Positions 7,322-14,859 are shown, counted from the first letter of the stretch. The stretch: DNA of 23,254 bases from an uncultured Eubacteriales bacterium (GCA_900542295.1 UQNJ01000018.1:1-23254); one strand, 5' to 3'. Numbers and translations: made by a program. Notes: generated by a model from the letters alone, not told the origin.

Positions 7322-7816
7322 ATGGGTAAAGCGGAGAAAGACAGTTTGAGATTGGGTAAGCTGAGATGGCTTTGGTTTGTGCCTGCTTTTGTTATGTTTT
7401 TTGTAAGTCGTATGGCATTCGGAACAACCATCGCATTTATACTTGCAGCGTTTTTTGGAATCGGGTATTTTAAAATATGTAACGGAGCAAAGAAAAAAGT
7501 AATATGTGACGAAATTATCAGCGATATGAAAGAAAGTCTTGGAAAAGCCGGTTTTGAAAATACCGTATTTGAAATAAAAAGTATGAGTATCGGACTTGTT
7601 GTAAGAGTATATCTGATACGAGCAAGAAGCAGAGCTGAAATATATTCGAGGATAATTTCAGAGAGAATTGAGTCGGGTTGGTATAAAAAGCATATATGGG
7701 TGACTCAAGTTGTTGATGTGGAAAGAACAGAAGCAATAGAAGACGCCAGACGGGTTTTGAATGATGTGCTTTTAGAAGATATAAGGGAGAAAACGGGAGG
7801 CAAAGGAAAAGAATAG
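7322..7816 (+). CDS. Membrane protein of unknown function, 164 aa
   Basis: Not recognised. The N-terminus is basic, followed by two closely spaced hydrophobic segments at about 16-30 and 32-52 (LRWLWFVPAFVMFF and TTIAFILAAFFGIGYF), then a charged, mostly helical cytosolic part of about 110 residues with a predicted beta-rich centre (IGLVVRVYLIRARSRAEIY) and a basic/acidic C-terminus (DIREKTGGKGKE). The ATG is supported by AAGAGG 6 nt upstream and by the promoter at 7264-7292. The stop TAG (7814-7816) is followed directly by the ATG of the DUF3842 gene, so the two are surely co-transcribed and probably translationally coupled, which suggests a shared role. It could be a membrane anchor for the next protein, but that is inference from position only. 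Confidence 0.85.
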   Translation: MGKAEKDSLRLGKLRWLWFVPAFVMFFVSRMAFGTTIAFILAAFFGIGYFKICNGAKKKVICDEIISDMKESLGKAGFENTVFEIKSMSIGLVVRVYLIRARSRAEIYSRIISERIESGWYKKHIWVTQVVDVERTEAIEDARRVLNDVLLEDIREKTGGKGKE

Positions 7817-8230
7817 ATGAATAAAATTTTGATTATAGACGGCCAGGGTGGTCTTTTGGGAAAACAGCTTGTTGAAACCATAAGAAAGCTGATTCCCGAA
7901 GCGGAAATAACGGCCGTAGGGACAAATCCCACAGCAACTACGAATATGCTCAAAGCAGGTGCGGCGAATGGAGCTACAGGAGAAAATGCTGTTAAAGTCT
8001 GTGCAAGGAGTGCAGATATCATCGTAGGACCAATAGGGATAGCCATAGCAGATTCGCTTTTAGGAGAAATAACGCCGGATATGGCGGTGGCAATCGGACA
8101 AAGCAATGCAAAAAAAGTATTGATTCCAATTAACAAATGTAATAATATAATAGCAGGCACCGGAGATAAATCCACATCGGAACTTATTACAGATGCCATA
8201 GATAAGATAAGCAAACTCATCAGAAGATGA
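7817..8230 (+). CDS. DUF3842 family protein
   Basis: The 137-aa protein has the recognisable order of the DUF3842 family: N-terminal beta strand and glycine turn MNKILIIDGQGGLLGKQLVE, then ITAVGTNPTATTNMLKAGAANGATGENAV, DIIVGPIGIAIADSLLGEITPDMA and KKVLIPINKCNN. The N-terminal IIDGQGGLLGK looks like the start of a Rossmann-like fold, so nucleotide or small-molecule binding is possible, but no activity is established for the family to my knowledge. It is cytosolic, with no membrane segment. The start abuts the stop of the upstream membrane-protein gene, with GGGAGG about 15 nt and AAGGAAAAG about 8 nt upstream. The S-component gene follows after 118 bp containing RNA hairpins. Confidence 0.88.
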   Translation: MNKILIIDGQGGLLGKQLVETIRKLIPEAEITAVGTNPTATTNMLKAGAANGATGENAVKVCARSADIIVGPIGIAIADSLLGEITPDMAVAIGQSNAKKVLIPINKCNNIIAGTGDKSTSELITDAIDKISKLIRR

Positions 8231-8235
8231 TTTTC

Positions 8236-8332
8236 AAAGATACCAGAAGGTACAGGGACTTCAGAAGAAGGACTGTATCTTTTATTTTTTGCAAAAATAC
8301 CGTGCCGTAAAGAATTTCAGCAAGGTATTTTT
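8236..8332 (+). promoter_or_regulatory. Candidate attenuator or cis-regulatory RNA before the ECF S gene
   Basis: Hairpin A: AAAGATA(C)CAG (8236-8246) pairs with CTGTATCTTT (8273-8282), followed by a T-rich tail (TATTTTTT, 8283-8290), a terminator-like layout with a 26-nt loop. Hairpin B: AAAAATACC (8293-8301) pairs perfectly with GGTATTTTT (8324-8332) and ends just before the ribosome site. TTTTTGCAAAAA (8286-8297) is a palindrome that would compete with both. I could not match it to TPP, FMN, preQ1-I, purine, THF or T-box consensus sequences. It could also be just the terminator of the DUF3842 unit. Confidence 0.5.
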
Positions 8333-8348
8333 AGAAAGAGGAGAGAAG

Positions 8349-8882
8349 ATGACAAAACAAACAAATCATATCAAAAACTTGATTCTATCAGCGTTATGCC
8401 TTGCGATAGCAATGTATCTGCCATTTCTTACAGGTCAGATACAGACTATAGGCAATATGCTTTGCCCTATGCATATACCTGTATTTCTTTGTGCTTATAT
8501 TTGCGGGTGGAAATGGGCCGCCGCAGTGGGACTGGTTTCGCCGCTGCTGAGATATGCCGCCTTTGGTATGCCGCCTATAATGCCTATAGGGTTAGGTATG
8601 GCATTTGAAATGATGACCTACGGAATCGTGGCAGGACTTCTTTATAAGATTTTGCCTAAAAAAATGGTGAACATTTATGTATCACTTATCATATCAATGA
8701 TAGCAGGAAGAATCGTATGGGGAATTGCAAGGCTTGTAATTGCGGGAGTTGCTGCCGGCGAGTTTACATGGCAGATGTTTATAAGCGGTGCACTGCTTAC
8801 TGCTGTTCCGGGGATCATTTTACATATCATATTGATTCCAATCATTGTAATAGCTCTTAGAAAGGCAAAGCTTATAGACTGA
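8349..8882 (+). CDS. ECF transporter S component, substrate unknown
   Basis: A 177-aa integral membrane protein with about six hydrophobic helices and few charges. The segments MLCPMHIPVFLCAYICGWKW and SPLLRYAAFGMPPIMPIGLG followed by AFEMMTYGIVAGLLY are typical of a family of energy-coupling-factor S components that capture a vitamin or related small molecule and work with the shared EcfA/EcfA'/EcfT module. No ecf ATPase or EcfT gene is nearby, as expected for the shared-module (group II) type. ATG 8349 is chosen because GAGGAG (8338-8343) lies just upstream; an upstream in-frame TTG at 8289 falls inside the hairpin region and is unlikely. The leader contains competing hairpins that may sense the substrate. 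The substrate cannot be told from the neighbours. A terminator follows at 8921. Confidence 0.88.
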   Translation: MTKQTNHIKNLILSALCLAIAMYLPFLTGQIQTIGNMLCPMHIPVFLCAYICGWKWAAAVGLVSPLLRYAAFGMPPIMPIGLGMAFEMMTYGIVAGLLYKILPKKMVNIYVSLIISMIAGRIVWGIARLVIAGVAAGEFTWQMFISGALLTAVPGIILHIILIPIIVIALRKAKLID

Positions 8883-8920
8883 TGGGGAAACCCATATATA
8901 TAAATTCCGTTAAAAAACAT

Positions 8921-8950
8921 AAATGGTTGGCGATATGCTGACCATTTTTT
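8921..8950 (+). terminator. Terminator after the ECF S gene
   Basis: AAATGGT (8921-8927) pairs with ACCATTT (8941-8947), continued inward by G-U and G-C pairs around a GATAT loop, and is followed by a T run to 8950. Confidence 0.88.
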
Positions 8951-8972
8951 GTTTGCACAGACAAAGGAGGTA

Positions 8973-9001
8973 TTGAAAAAACAATAGATTTGTACTATAA
9001 T
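8973..9001 (+). promoter_or_regulatory. lysC operon promoter
   Basis: TTGAAA (8973-8978), 17-nt spacer, perfect TATAAT (8996-9001). The leader to the lysC ATG is about 39 nt and contains no lysine riboswitch. Confidence 0.85.
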
Positions 9002-9046
9002 TATATGTTAAATACATAAGTTTTATTGAGAGGAAGGACGACCTAA

Positions 9047-10372
9047 ATGGGCATTAAAGTAGCAAAGTTTGGCGGAACGTCAGTTGCAGATGGTATTCAG
9101 CTGACCAAAACCAAGCAAATTATAGAGAGAGATCCTGACAGGCGATATATAGTGGTATCGGCTCCGGGCAAACGATTTGAAGGTGACAATAAGATTACAG
9201 ATCTTTTGTATCTGTGTAAAACTCATATAGAACATAACTTGCCGTACGATCAGATTTTTCAGGTTGTTGTTGACAGATACATGGCTGTGGAATTAAATCT
9301 TGGAGTAGATGTTGACTTGGTTATGCATCTTGATAAGATAAGAGAAAATCTTAAGAAAAACCCAAGTGCCGATTATGTTGCCTCGAGAGGAGAATATCTT
9401 AATGCTATTCTTGTAGCTGCATTTTTGGGATATGATTTTGTGGACACATCAAATCTTATAAAATTTGACAATAAGGGAAAAGTCCTGATTGAGGAAACAG
9501 ACAGACTGTTAAGAGAAGAACTGTCTAAGCATGAGAGAGCTGTACTTCCGGGATTTTACGGTTCTACGGTCGATGGAGAAATCAAGACATTTACAAGAGG
9601 TGGTTCTGACATAACAGGAGCTTTGGTTGCAAGAGCAATTGGAGCTGATGTTTATGAAAACTGGACTGATGTTTCGGGATTCCTTGTTGCCGATCCGAGA
9701 ATTATCAGAAATCCTAAAAAGATAAAGACGATATCATATAAAGAACTGAGAGAATTGTCATATATGGGAGCAAGTGTTCTGCATGAGGATGCAATATATC
9801 CAGCAAGGCTTGCGAATGTGCCTATAAATATAAGAAATACCAACGACCCGGCTGATCCAGGCACAATGATTACAGCCGAAGTTACAGATGACGATAATGA
9901 TGACAGCATCATAACAGGAATTGCAGGTAATAAAGACTTTACCGTAGTTGCACTTTACAAGAACATGATGAGCAGTGAAAGAGGATTTGTCAGAAGAATT
10001 CTTGGTATACTTGATGACTATGATATAAATTTTGAACACCTGCCAAGCGGTATAGACACTGTGTCCGTAGTAATGTCAAACAAGGCTATAGGAGACAGAC
10101 TTGATGAGATTTTAGATGCATTTAGACAGAGACTCCAGCCGGACAGCATAGATGTATATGAGAATATGGCTCTGATAGCTACTGTGGGTCATAAGATGTC
10201 ATTCAGAACAGGCGTGTCCGCAAAACTTTTTAATGCGCTTGGAGAGGCACAGGTTAATGTAAGGATGATAGAGCAAGGCTCAAGTGAAATGAATATAATA
10301 GTGGGTGTGGAAAACAAACACTTTGAAAAGGCCATAAAGGCGATATATAAGGCGTTCGTAGAGGAGGAATAG
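9047..10372 (+). CDS. lysC: Aspartate kinase
   Basis: Phosphorylates aspartate, the first step toward lysine/diaminopimelate, threonine and methionine; cytosolic. The 441-aa protein has an amino-acid-kinase domain about 1-280: KFGGTSVAD at 7-15, VVSAPGKR, SRGEYLNAILVAAFLGYDFVD, TRGGSDITGALVARAIGAD and ENWTDVSGFLVADPRI. The C-terminal part, about 300-441, reads as two ACT domains (DFTVVALYKNMMSSERGFVRRIL and ALIATVGHKMSF... EAQVNVRMIEQGSSEMNIIVGV), the usual place for feedback inhibition by end-product amino acids. The ATG follows AGGAAGG (9031-9037). It heads a tight group with the next two genes and probably metG, with no terminator between them. Allosteric class (lysine- or threonine-sensitive) cannot be told from the sequence by eye. 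Confidence 0.96.
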   Translation: MGIKVAKFGGTSVADGIQLTKTKQIIERDPDRRYIVVSAPGKRFEGDNKITDLLYLCKTHIEHNLPYDQIFQVVVDRYMAVELNLGVDVDLVMHLDKIRENLKKNPSADYVASRGEYLNAILVAAFLGYDFVDTSNLIKFDNKGKVLIEETDRLLREELSKHERAVLPGFYGSTVDGEIKTFTRGGSDITGALVARAIGADVYENWTDVSGFLVADPRIIRNPKKIKTISYKELRELSYMGASVLHEDAIYPARLANVPINIRNTNDPADPGTMITAEVTDDDNDDSIITGIAGNKDFTVVALYKNMMSSERGFVRRILGILDDYDINFEHLPSGIDTVSVVMSNKAIGDRLDEILDAFRQRLQPDSIDVYENMALIATVGHKMSFRTGVSAKLFNALGEAQVNVRMIEQGSSEMNIIVGVENKHFEKAIKAIYKAFVEEE

Positions 10373-10375
10373 CTG

Positions 10376-10990
10376 ATGAAAAAACTGGTTACTATCAGCC
10401 GTGAATATGGCAGCGGCGGAAGAATAATAGGAAAAATTTTAGCTGATAAGCTTGGTGTGCCGTTTTATGATAAGGAAATTATAGATATGGCGGTGCAGGA
10501 AAGCGGATTTTCCAGAGAAATGATAGAAAATGCAGAACTGAAAGCAAAGAGCAGTTTCGCATATAATCTTGCATCAGCTTTGAACTTCAGCGAAGGAATG
10601 AGTGCCGGTCCGCTATCGGTTAATGAGAAGCTGTTTCTTGCTCAGTTTCAGGTTATAGCAGAAATAGGAAAGACGGGCGAGGGTGTAATAGTAGGAAGAT
10701 GTGCAGATTATGTTCTCAAGGATATTCCGGGTGTGACTAATGTGTTTATTCATGCAGAAATTGACGACAGAATCAAGAGATCTATAGAAGTATACGGGGA
10801 TGACAGTGAAAAAATAGAGCATGTGATAAATACTTACGATAAGGCCAGACAGAATTATTATAATTATCATACATGTCAAAAATGGGGAGAATATAAGAAC
10901 TATAATCTGGCAATAAACAGCAGCTATATAACAGAAGAAGAGGCTGCAATGCTTATCAAAAACTATGTGGAGAGAAGAAGCTACAGATGA
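10376..10990 (+). CDS. Cytidylate kinase-like family protein
   Basis: The 204-aa protein begins MKKLVTISREYGSGGRIIGK, a P-loop variant (ISREYGSGGxxIG) typical of the cytidylate-kinase-like family, followed by LADKLGVPFYDKEIIDMAVQ, and later VIVGRCADYVLKD and DDRIKRSIEVYGD, in line with a nucleoside-monophosphate-kinase fold including a lid-like region. Members of this family are widespread in Clostridia beside the true cmk, and their substrate is not established; it should not be called CMP kinase. The gene starts 3 nt after the lysC stop, with GAGGAGGA inside the lysC end as ribosome site, and overlaps the next small gene by 4 nt (ATGA). This is a textbook operon arrangement. Confidence 0.88.
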   Translation: MKKLVTISREYGSGGRIIGKILADKLGVPFYDKEIIDMAVQESGFSREMIENAELKAKSSFAYNLASALNFSEGMSAGPLSVNEKLFLAQFQVIAEIGKTGEGVIVGRCADYVLKDIPGVTNVFIHAEIDDRIKRSIEVYGDDSEKIEHVINTYDKARQNYYNYHTCQKWGEYKNYNLAINSSYITEEEAAMLIKNYVERRSYR

Positions 10991-11151
10991 AGATAGGACT
11001 GATAAACGCCGAAAAACCGGCTCCCAAAAGCATACCGGACAGGACTGCAATGCTTAAAGGAGTAGGGATAGGGCTCGCTGCGGCAGTGATTCTGGTTGCA
11101 GCTGTGTCGCCTGCAATTAAAAATAAAGAATGTGAAAATAATGAAAAATAA
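10987..11151 (+). CDS. Small membrane protein, 54 aa, unknown function
   Basis: The frame starts at ATG 10987, overlapping the TGA of the kinase-like gene as ATGA, and stops at TAA 11149-11151. The peptide runs MKIGLINAEKPAPKSIPDRT, then a glycine/alanine-rich hydrophobic segment at about 24-45 (KGVGIGLAAAVILVAAVSPA), then a charged tail IKNKECENNEK. It is probably a single-helix membrane protein. AGAAGAAG just upstream can act as ribosome site, and the 4-nt overlap favours translational coupling. It lies between a kinase-like gene and metG. No family recognised. Codon use is like its neighbours and no stop interrupts it, but a frame of this length can arise by chance. Confidence 0.6.
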   Translation: MKIGLINAEKPAPKSIPDRTAMLKGVGIGLAAAVILVAAVSPAIKNKECENNEK

Positions 11152-11204
11152 AATATTCTGCCAATTGTTTTGACGGAAAATGAGAAGAATGAAAGGAACA
11201 AGAA

Positions 11205-13139
11205 ATGTCAAAAGATAAGGGAACTTATTATATAACCACTCCTATATATTATCCGAGCGCAAACTTGCATGTCGGACACACTTACTGTACGGTTATGGCA
11301 GACGCCATGGCAAGGTTTAAGAGATTGTGCGGTTATGATGTTCGCTTTTTAACGGGAACGGATGAGCACGGACAGAAAATAGAAACGCTTGCAAAAGCCA
11401 AGGGAGTGTCTCCTCAGGAATATGTAGATGAAGTGGTTGACGGAATAAAGAAACTCTGGAAAACAATGGAAATATCTTATGATGACTTTATAAGAACCAC
11501 AGAACCAAGACATGTTGAGAGAGTACAGAAAATTTTCATGAAGATGTACGAAAACGGCGATATCTATAAAGGAGAGTATGAAGGCCTGTATTGCACTCCT
11601 TGTGAATCTTTTTGGACAGAAAGCCAGCTTGTCAACGGTTGCTGTCCGGATTGCGGCAGACCGGTTCAGGCAGCAAAGGAAGAAGCGTACTTCTTCAAGC
11701 TTTCCAAATATGCAGATAAGCTTCTTGAACTCTTTGAAAAAAATCCGGAATTTTTACAGCCGGACAGCAGAAGAAATGAGATGATATCATTTATCAAGCA
11801 GGGGCTTGATGACTTATGTATTTCCCGTTCGACTTTTGATTGGGGAATTCCGGTTCCTATAGATGAAAAGCATGTAATATATGTATGGTTAGATGCATTG
11901 ACAAACTATATAACTGCATTGGGTTATCCTGACGATACGGAGCTTTATGATAAATACTGGCCGGCAAATGTTCATCTTGTGGGAAAAGAAATAGTGAGAT
12001 TCCACACTATTATATGGCCGGCAATGCTTATGAGTGCAGGTTTGCCGCTGCCTAAGCAAGTTTTGGGACATGGATGGCTTCTCCTTGGCGGCGAGAAGGT
12101 TTCAAAATCCAAAGCTGCGAAAGCGGGAGATGTTGTAGACCCTGTAATTCTGATAGAAAGATACGGAATAGATGCCCTTAAATATTTCTTGCTTCGTGAA
12201 TATACATTTGGACAAGACGGTGTATTTACCAACGAAGTTATGCTTAAGCGCATGAACTACGATTTGGCTAACGACCTTGGAAATTTAGTGTCAAGAACTG
12301 TTTCGATGATAGAAAAATACTGTAATGGAGTTATTCCGGCTTCAACAACGAATGATTCTATAGACGAAGAACTTAAGGCAGTTGCAGTAGGTGCTGCTTC
12401 CAAGGTTGAAAAGCAGATGGATAAATTTGCTTTCAATATGGCTCTTGAAGAAATCTGGATAGTAGTCAGAAGAGCAAACAAGTATATAGATGAAAAAATG
12501 CCATGGGTACTTGCAAAAGAACCTGAACACAAGGCGGAGCTTGATACTGTAATGCATAACCTTGCAGAATCGCTTAGAATAATTTCAATACTGATAGAGC
12601 CGTTTATGCATACCACATCTAAAGAAATAAGAAAGCAGATTGGACTTTGGTATTCTGAAGCAGAATGGGAAGATGCTTTCGTTTTCGATAAGATGAACGG
12701 TGAGCAGGTTAAAAAAGGAAAAGCAATTTTCCCGAGAATCGATATAGAAAAGGAACTTGAGGAATTGGCAGCGCTTGGTTCTGCCAAGAGCGAAAACGAA
12801 AGCGTTCCTCTGGACCTCAAGCCTGAAATAACCTATGATGATTTTGATAAGATAGATTTCAGAGTAGGGACAATAATAAAAGCAGAGAAGCATCCTAAGG
12901 CGGACAAGCTGCTTGTTTTCCAAGTTAAAATGGGGACAGAAACAAGACAGGTTATAAGCGGAGTTGCAGAAGACTTCAAGCCTGAAGAGATGGTAGGGCA
13001 AAAAGTTATAGTTGTTGCCAACTTGAAACCTCGTCAGCTCAGAGGGATGGAATCCAAGGGAATGTTGCTGTTTGCGGAAAACGGAAAACGCTGCGAAATA
13101 GTTACAACTACAGCTCCTGACGGAGAATCCGTAGGCTGA
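11205..13139 (+). CDS. metG: Methionine-tRNA ligase
   Basis: Charges tRNA(Met) and initiator tRNA with methionine; cytosolic class Ia synthetase. The 644-aa protein shows HVGH (22-25, the HIGH motif), a zinc knuckle with C130-x2-C133 and C147-x2-C150 (YCTPC and CCPDCGRP), FDWGIPVP and HVIYVWLDALTNY of the catalytic core, KVSKS (298-302, the KMSKS loop with Val for Met), a helical anticodon-binding domain, and a C-terminal tRNA-binding domain of the EMAP/Trbp111 type (about 535-644: FDKIDFRVGTIIKAEKHPKA, VVANLKPRQLRGMESKGMLL). The length agrees with forms carrying this extra domain. ATG follows GAAAGGA. No T-box leader is seen in the 53 bp upstream, so expression probably depends on the lysC operon. 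TatD follows, a common neighbour of metG in Firmicutes. Confidence 0.97.
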   Translation: MSKDKGTYYITTPIYYPSANLHVGHTYCTVMADAMARFKRLCGYDVRFLTGTDEHGQKIETLAKAKGVSPQEYVDEVVDGIKKLWKTMEISYDDFIRTTEPRHVERVQKIFMKMYENGDIYKGEYEGLYCTPCESFWTESQLVNGCCPDCGRPVQAAKEEAYFFKLSKYADKLLELFEKNPEFLQPDSRRNEMISFIKQGLDDLCISRSTFDWGIPVPIDEKHVIYVWLDALTNYITALGYPDDTELYDKYWPANVHLVGKEIVRFHTIIWPAMLMSAGLPLPKQVLGHGWLLLGGEKVSKSKAAKAGDVVDPVILIERYGIDALKYFLLREYTFGQDGVFTNEVMLKRMNYDLANDLGNLVSRTVSMIEKYCNGVIPASTTNDSIDEELKAVAVGAASKVEKQMDKFAFNMALEEIWIVVRRANKYIDEKMPWVLAKEPEHKAELDTVMHNLAESLRIISILIEPFMHTTSKEIRKQIGLWYSEAEWEDAFVFDKMNGEQVKKGKAIFPRIDIEKELEELAALGSAKSENESVPLDLKPEITYDDFDKIDFRVGTIIKAEKHPKADKLLVFQVKMGTETRQVISGVAEDFKPEEMVGQKVIVVANLKPRQLRGMESKGMLLFAENGKRCEIVTTTAPDGESVG

Positions 13140-13240
13140 TGCAGGATGTTGCTGATTGATTTATAAAATACAGAAATTTCGTAAATCTGTAATAATAGAG
13201 GCGGTTAATAAAACCGTACTGAATTTTAGAGAGGTATAGT

Positions 13241-14074
13241 ATGTTATTTGACTCACATGCTCATATAAACAACAATACCTATACACAAGAAGAAAGAGAA
13301 GCCTTGATTAAAGAAATCGAGGCTTCTGATTTATCTTATGTTATGGATATAGGTTTTGATATTGCAAGCTCAAGACTGGCGGCGGAACATTCCGGCAGGC
13401 TGCAGTGGTGTTACGGAGCCGTAGGTGTTCATCCTCACGATGCAAAAACAATGAACGAAGAAATGCTTGATGAAATTGAGACGCTGGCAGGAAATGAAAA
13501 AATCAAGGCGATAGGAGAGATAGGTCTTGACTTTCATTATGACCGCTCTGAGCGTGAGGTTCAGGAATATTGGTTCAGGCGGCAGATCAGGCTTGCCAAC
13601 AAGCTGAGAATGCCCATTGTCATACATTCAAGGGATGCCGACCAAAAGACAATGGATATTCTTAAGGAGGAGGGCGCTTTTTCTGTTGAGCGGACATCAT
13701 GGTTTCCGGAAAGAGAAGGGGCAGAGCCTGAAAAGAAAGAAAAGGATGCAAGGGTATTGCTTCATTGTTTCAGCGGAAGCAAGGAGCTCGGAAAGGAATA
13801 CATCAAATTAGGTGCTACTCTTTCAGTTGCGGGACCGGTTACTTATAAGAATAATCATAAAACAGTTGAAATGGTAGAGAATATACCAATAGAATATTTA
13901 TTGGTTGAAACTGATTCCCCGTATCTGACACCTGTACCTTTCAGAGGTAAACCAAACAAGCCGGTTTATGTGGAACATACGGCAAGGCGAATTGCGATTC
14001 TGAAGAATTTGTCATATGAAGAAGTTGCTGCAAGGACTTTGAAAAATGCAAAAGTATTTTTTGATATTAAGTAG
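13241..14074 (+). CDS. TatD-family metal-dependent hydrolase (DNase)
   Basis: TatD-type amidohydrolase-fold nuclease of the cytosol; family members are metal-dependent DNases/3'-5' exonucleases. Visible ligands are D4-S-H6-A-H8 at the N-terminus, E93 in IGEIGLDFHYD, H129 in VIHSRDAD, H175 in LLHCFSGS and D225 in VETDSPY. The 277-aa length is slightly above the usual 255-260 because of an insert of about 20 residues between the HSRDA and HCFSGS motifs (EEGAFSVERTSWFPEREGAE and a lysine-rich run). GAGAGG before the ATG is the ribosome site. The 101 bp after metG contain no clear terminator or consensus promoter, so it is probably read from the same transcript. The metG-tatD order is common in Firmicutes. 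Confidence 0.94.
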   Translation: MLFDSHAHINNNTYTQEEREALIKEIEASDLSYVMDIGFDIASSRLAAEHSGRLQWCYGAVGVHPHDAKTMNEEMLDEIETLAGNEKIKAIGEIGLDFHYDRSEREVQEYWFRRQIRLANKLRMPIVIHSRDADQKTMDILKEEGAFSVERTSWFPEREGAEPEKKEKDARVLLHCFSGSKELGKEYIKLGATLSVAGPVTYKNNHKTVEMVENIPIEYLLVETDSPYLTPVPFRGKPNKPVYVEHTARRIAILKNLSYEEVAARTLKNAKVFFDIK

Positions 14075-14125
14075 TATGAGAATTTACCAGGTTTAGCTTG
14101 TTTAATAATTTAAAGAACCGCCGAT

Positions 14126-14160
14126 TTTGACATCATTTGACATTTGTGCTGTGCTAAAAT
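14126..14160 (+). promoter_or_regulatory. Candidate extended -10 promoter with tandem TTTGACAT repeats
   Basis: TTTGACAT occurs twice, at 14126-14133 and 14136-14143, exactly 10 bp apart (one helical turn). TGC-TAAAAT (14152-14160) is an extended -10 motif. The TTGACA hexamers are 22 and 12 nt from it, both wrong for a normal -35, so the repeats look more like an activator site. A start near 14167 would leave only about 3 nt before the ATG at 14170. Confidence 0.45.
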
Positions 14161-14169
14161 CAAAGTATT

Positions 14170-14859
14170 ATGAAAAACAGCGGTGTAGATAAAATTGAGA
14201 AGATAAGCCGCGGCAGATTTATGATAGCAGCAGCCGCTGCCGCCGCAGCAGGCAGCGGAGACGCCGCTGTCTGCTGCGGGCTGCCTGACGGCAGCCTGGC
14301 CTTCATACTGTCGGACGGCATGGGAAAAGGTATGAAGGCGGCGGCAGAAAGCAGAGTAGTTATAAGTCGTCTTAGAAAGATGCTGAAGAGCGGAGAGGAA
14401 CCGTCTGCCGCAATAAAAAGCCTGAATCGGTATATGGTTGACAAAAGTGGAGATGAAGAAATATTTGCTACCGTAGACCTTACCATAATAGACAAAAAAT
14501 CAGGCAGAGCCCGGTTCTATAAAATGGGGGCGGCAACCTCATTTGTTGTAAGGGGCGGCAAAGTGCAAAGAATCGAGCAAGCAGCACTGCCTGTGGGGAT
14601 TGTAACAGGAATAAGACTATGTTACATATCAGTAAAGCTTAATCCCGGAGATATAATAGTTATGGTCTCGGACGGGGTTACGGAAGCAGACAGAAGAGAC
14701 CTTTCGGCAAGGTGGCTTGAGCAGCTGCTTAGAGAAACGGCTAAAAAAGAAAATATAGGTCCGAAGATTCTGTCCGAAGAAATAGCAGCCGCAGCCAAAG
14801 ACAAGTACGGTGGCAGAGAAATAGATGACTTGACAGCAGTAGTAGCGATGATAGAATGA
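14170..14859 (+). CDS. Stand-alone SpoIIE-type PP2C serine/threonine phosphatase domain
   Basis: The 229-aa protein aligns by eye with the C-terminal phosphatase domain of sporulation phosphatase SpoIIE: metal-binding D31 in GSGDAA, FILSDGMGKGMKAAAESRVV (D49-G50), DEEIFATVDLTIIDKKSG, FYKMGAATSFVVRGGKV, ALPVGIV, IVMVSDGVTEAD (D168) and IDDLTAVVA (D219-D220). All metal ligands are kept, so it may be active toward a phosphorylated anti-sigma-antagonist-like protein. SpoIIE itself is about 800 aa with a ten-helix membrane domain; here that whole part is missing and the frame starts 18 residues before an eight-alanine run. There is no Shine-Dalgarno before the ATG. Position right before tilS-ftsH is that of spoIIE in Bacillus and Clostridia, so this is most likely a reduced spoIIE. 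Target and role in sporulation are unknown. Confidence 0.85.
   Translation: MKNSGVDKIEKISRGRFMIAAAAAAAAGSGDAAVCCGLPDGSLAFILSDGMGKGMKAAAESRVVISRLRKMLKSGEEPSAAIKSLNRYMVDKSGDEEIFATVDLTIIDKKSGRARFYKMGAATSFVVRGGKVQRIEQAALPVGIVTGIRLCYISVKLNPGDIIVMVSDGVTEADRRDLSARWLEQLLRETAKKENIGPKILSEEIAAAAKDKYGGREIDDLTAVVAMIE

Noticed and set aside
7705..8220. Minus-strand frame of 171 codons opposite DUF3842
   Set aside because: It is a mirror of the conserved DUF3842 gene; hydrophobic only because of codon complementarity, without ribosome site.
8966..8987. AGGAGG followed by a TTG and a few codons upstream of lysC
   Set aside because: It would code for four residues only and coincides with the lysC -35 box.
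11152..11204. Search for a T-box or SAM leader before metG
   Set aside because: Only 53 bp are available and no T-box sequence or terminator hairpin is seen; TTGACG at 11170 has no matching -10.
12257..12820. Minus-strand frame of 187 codons opposite metG
   Set aside because: It is antisense to a strongly conserved synthetase; serine/leucine-rich composition is typical of shadow frames.
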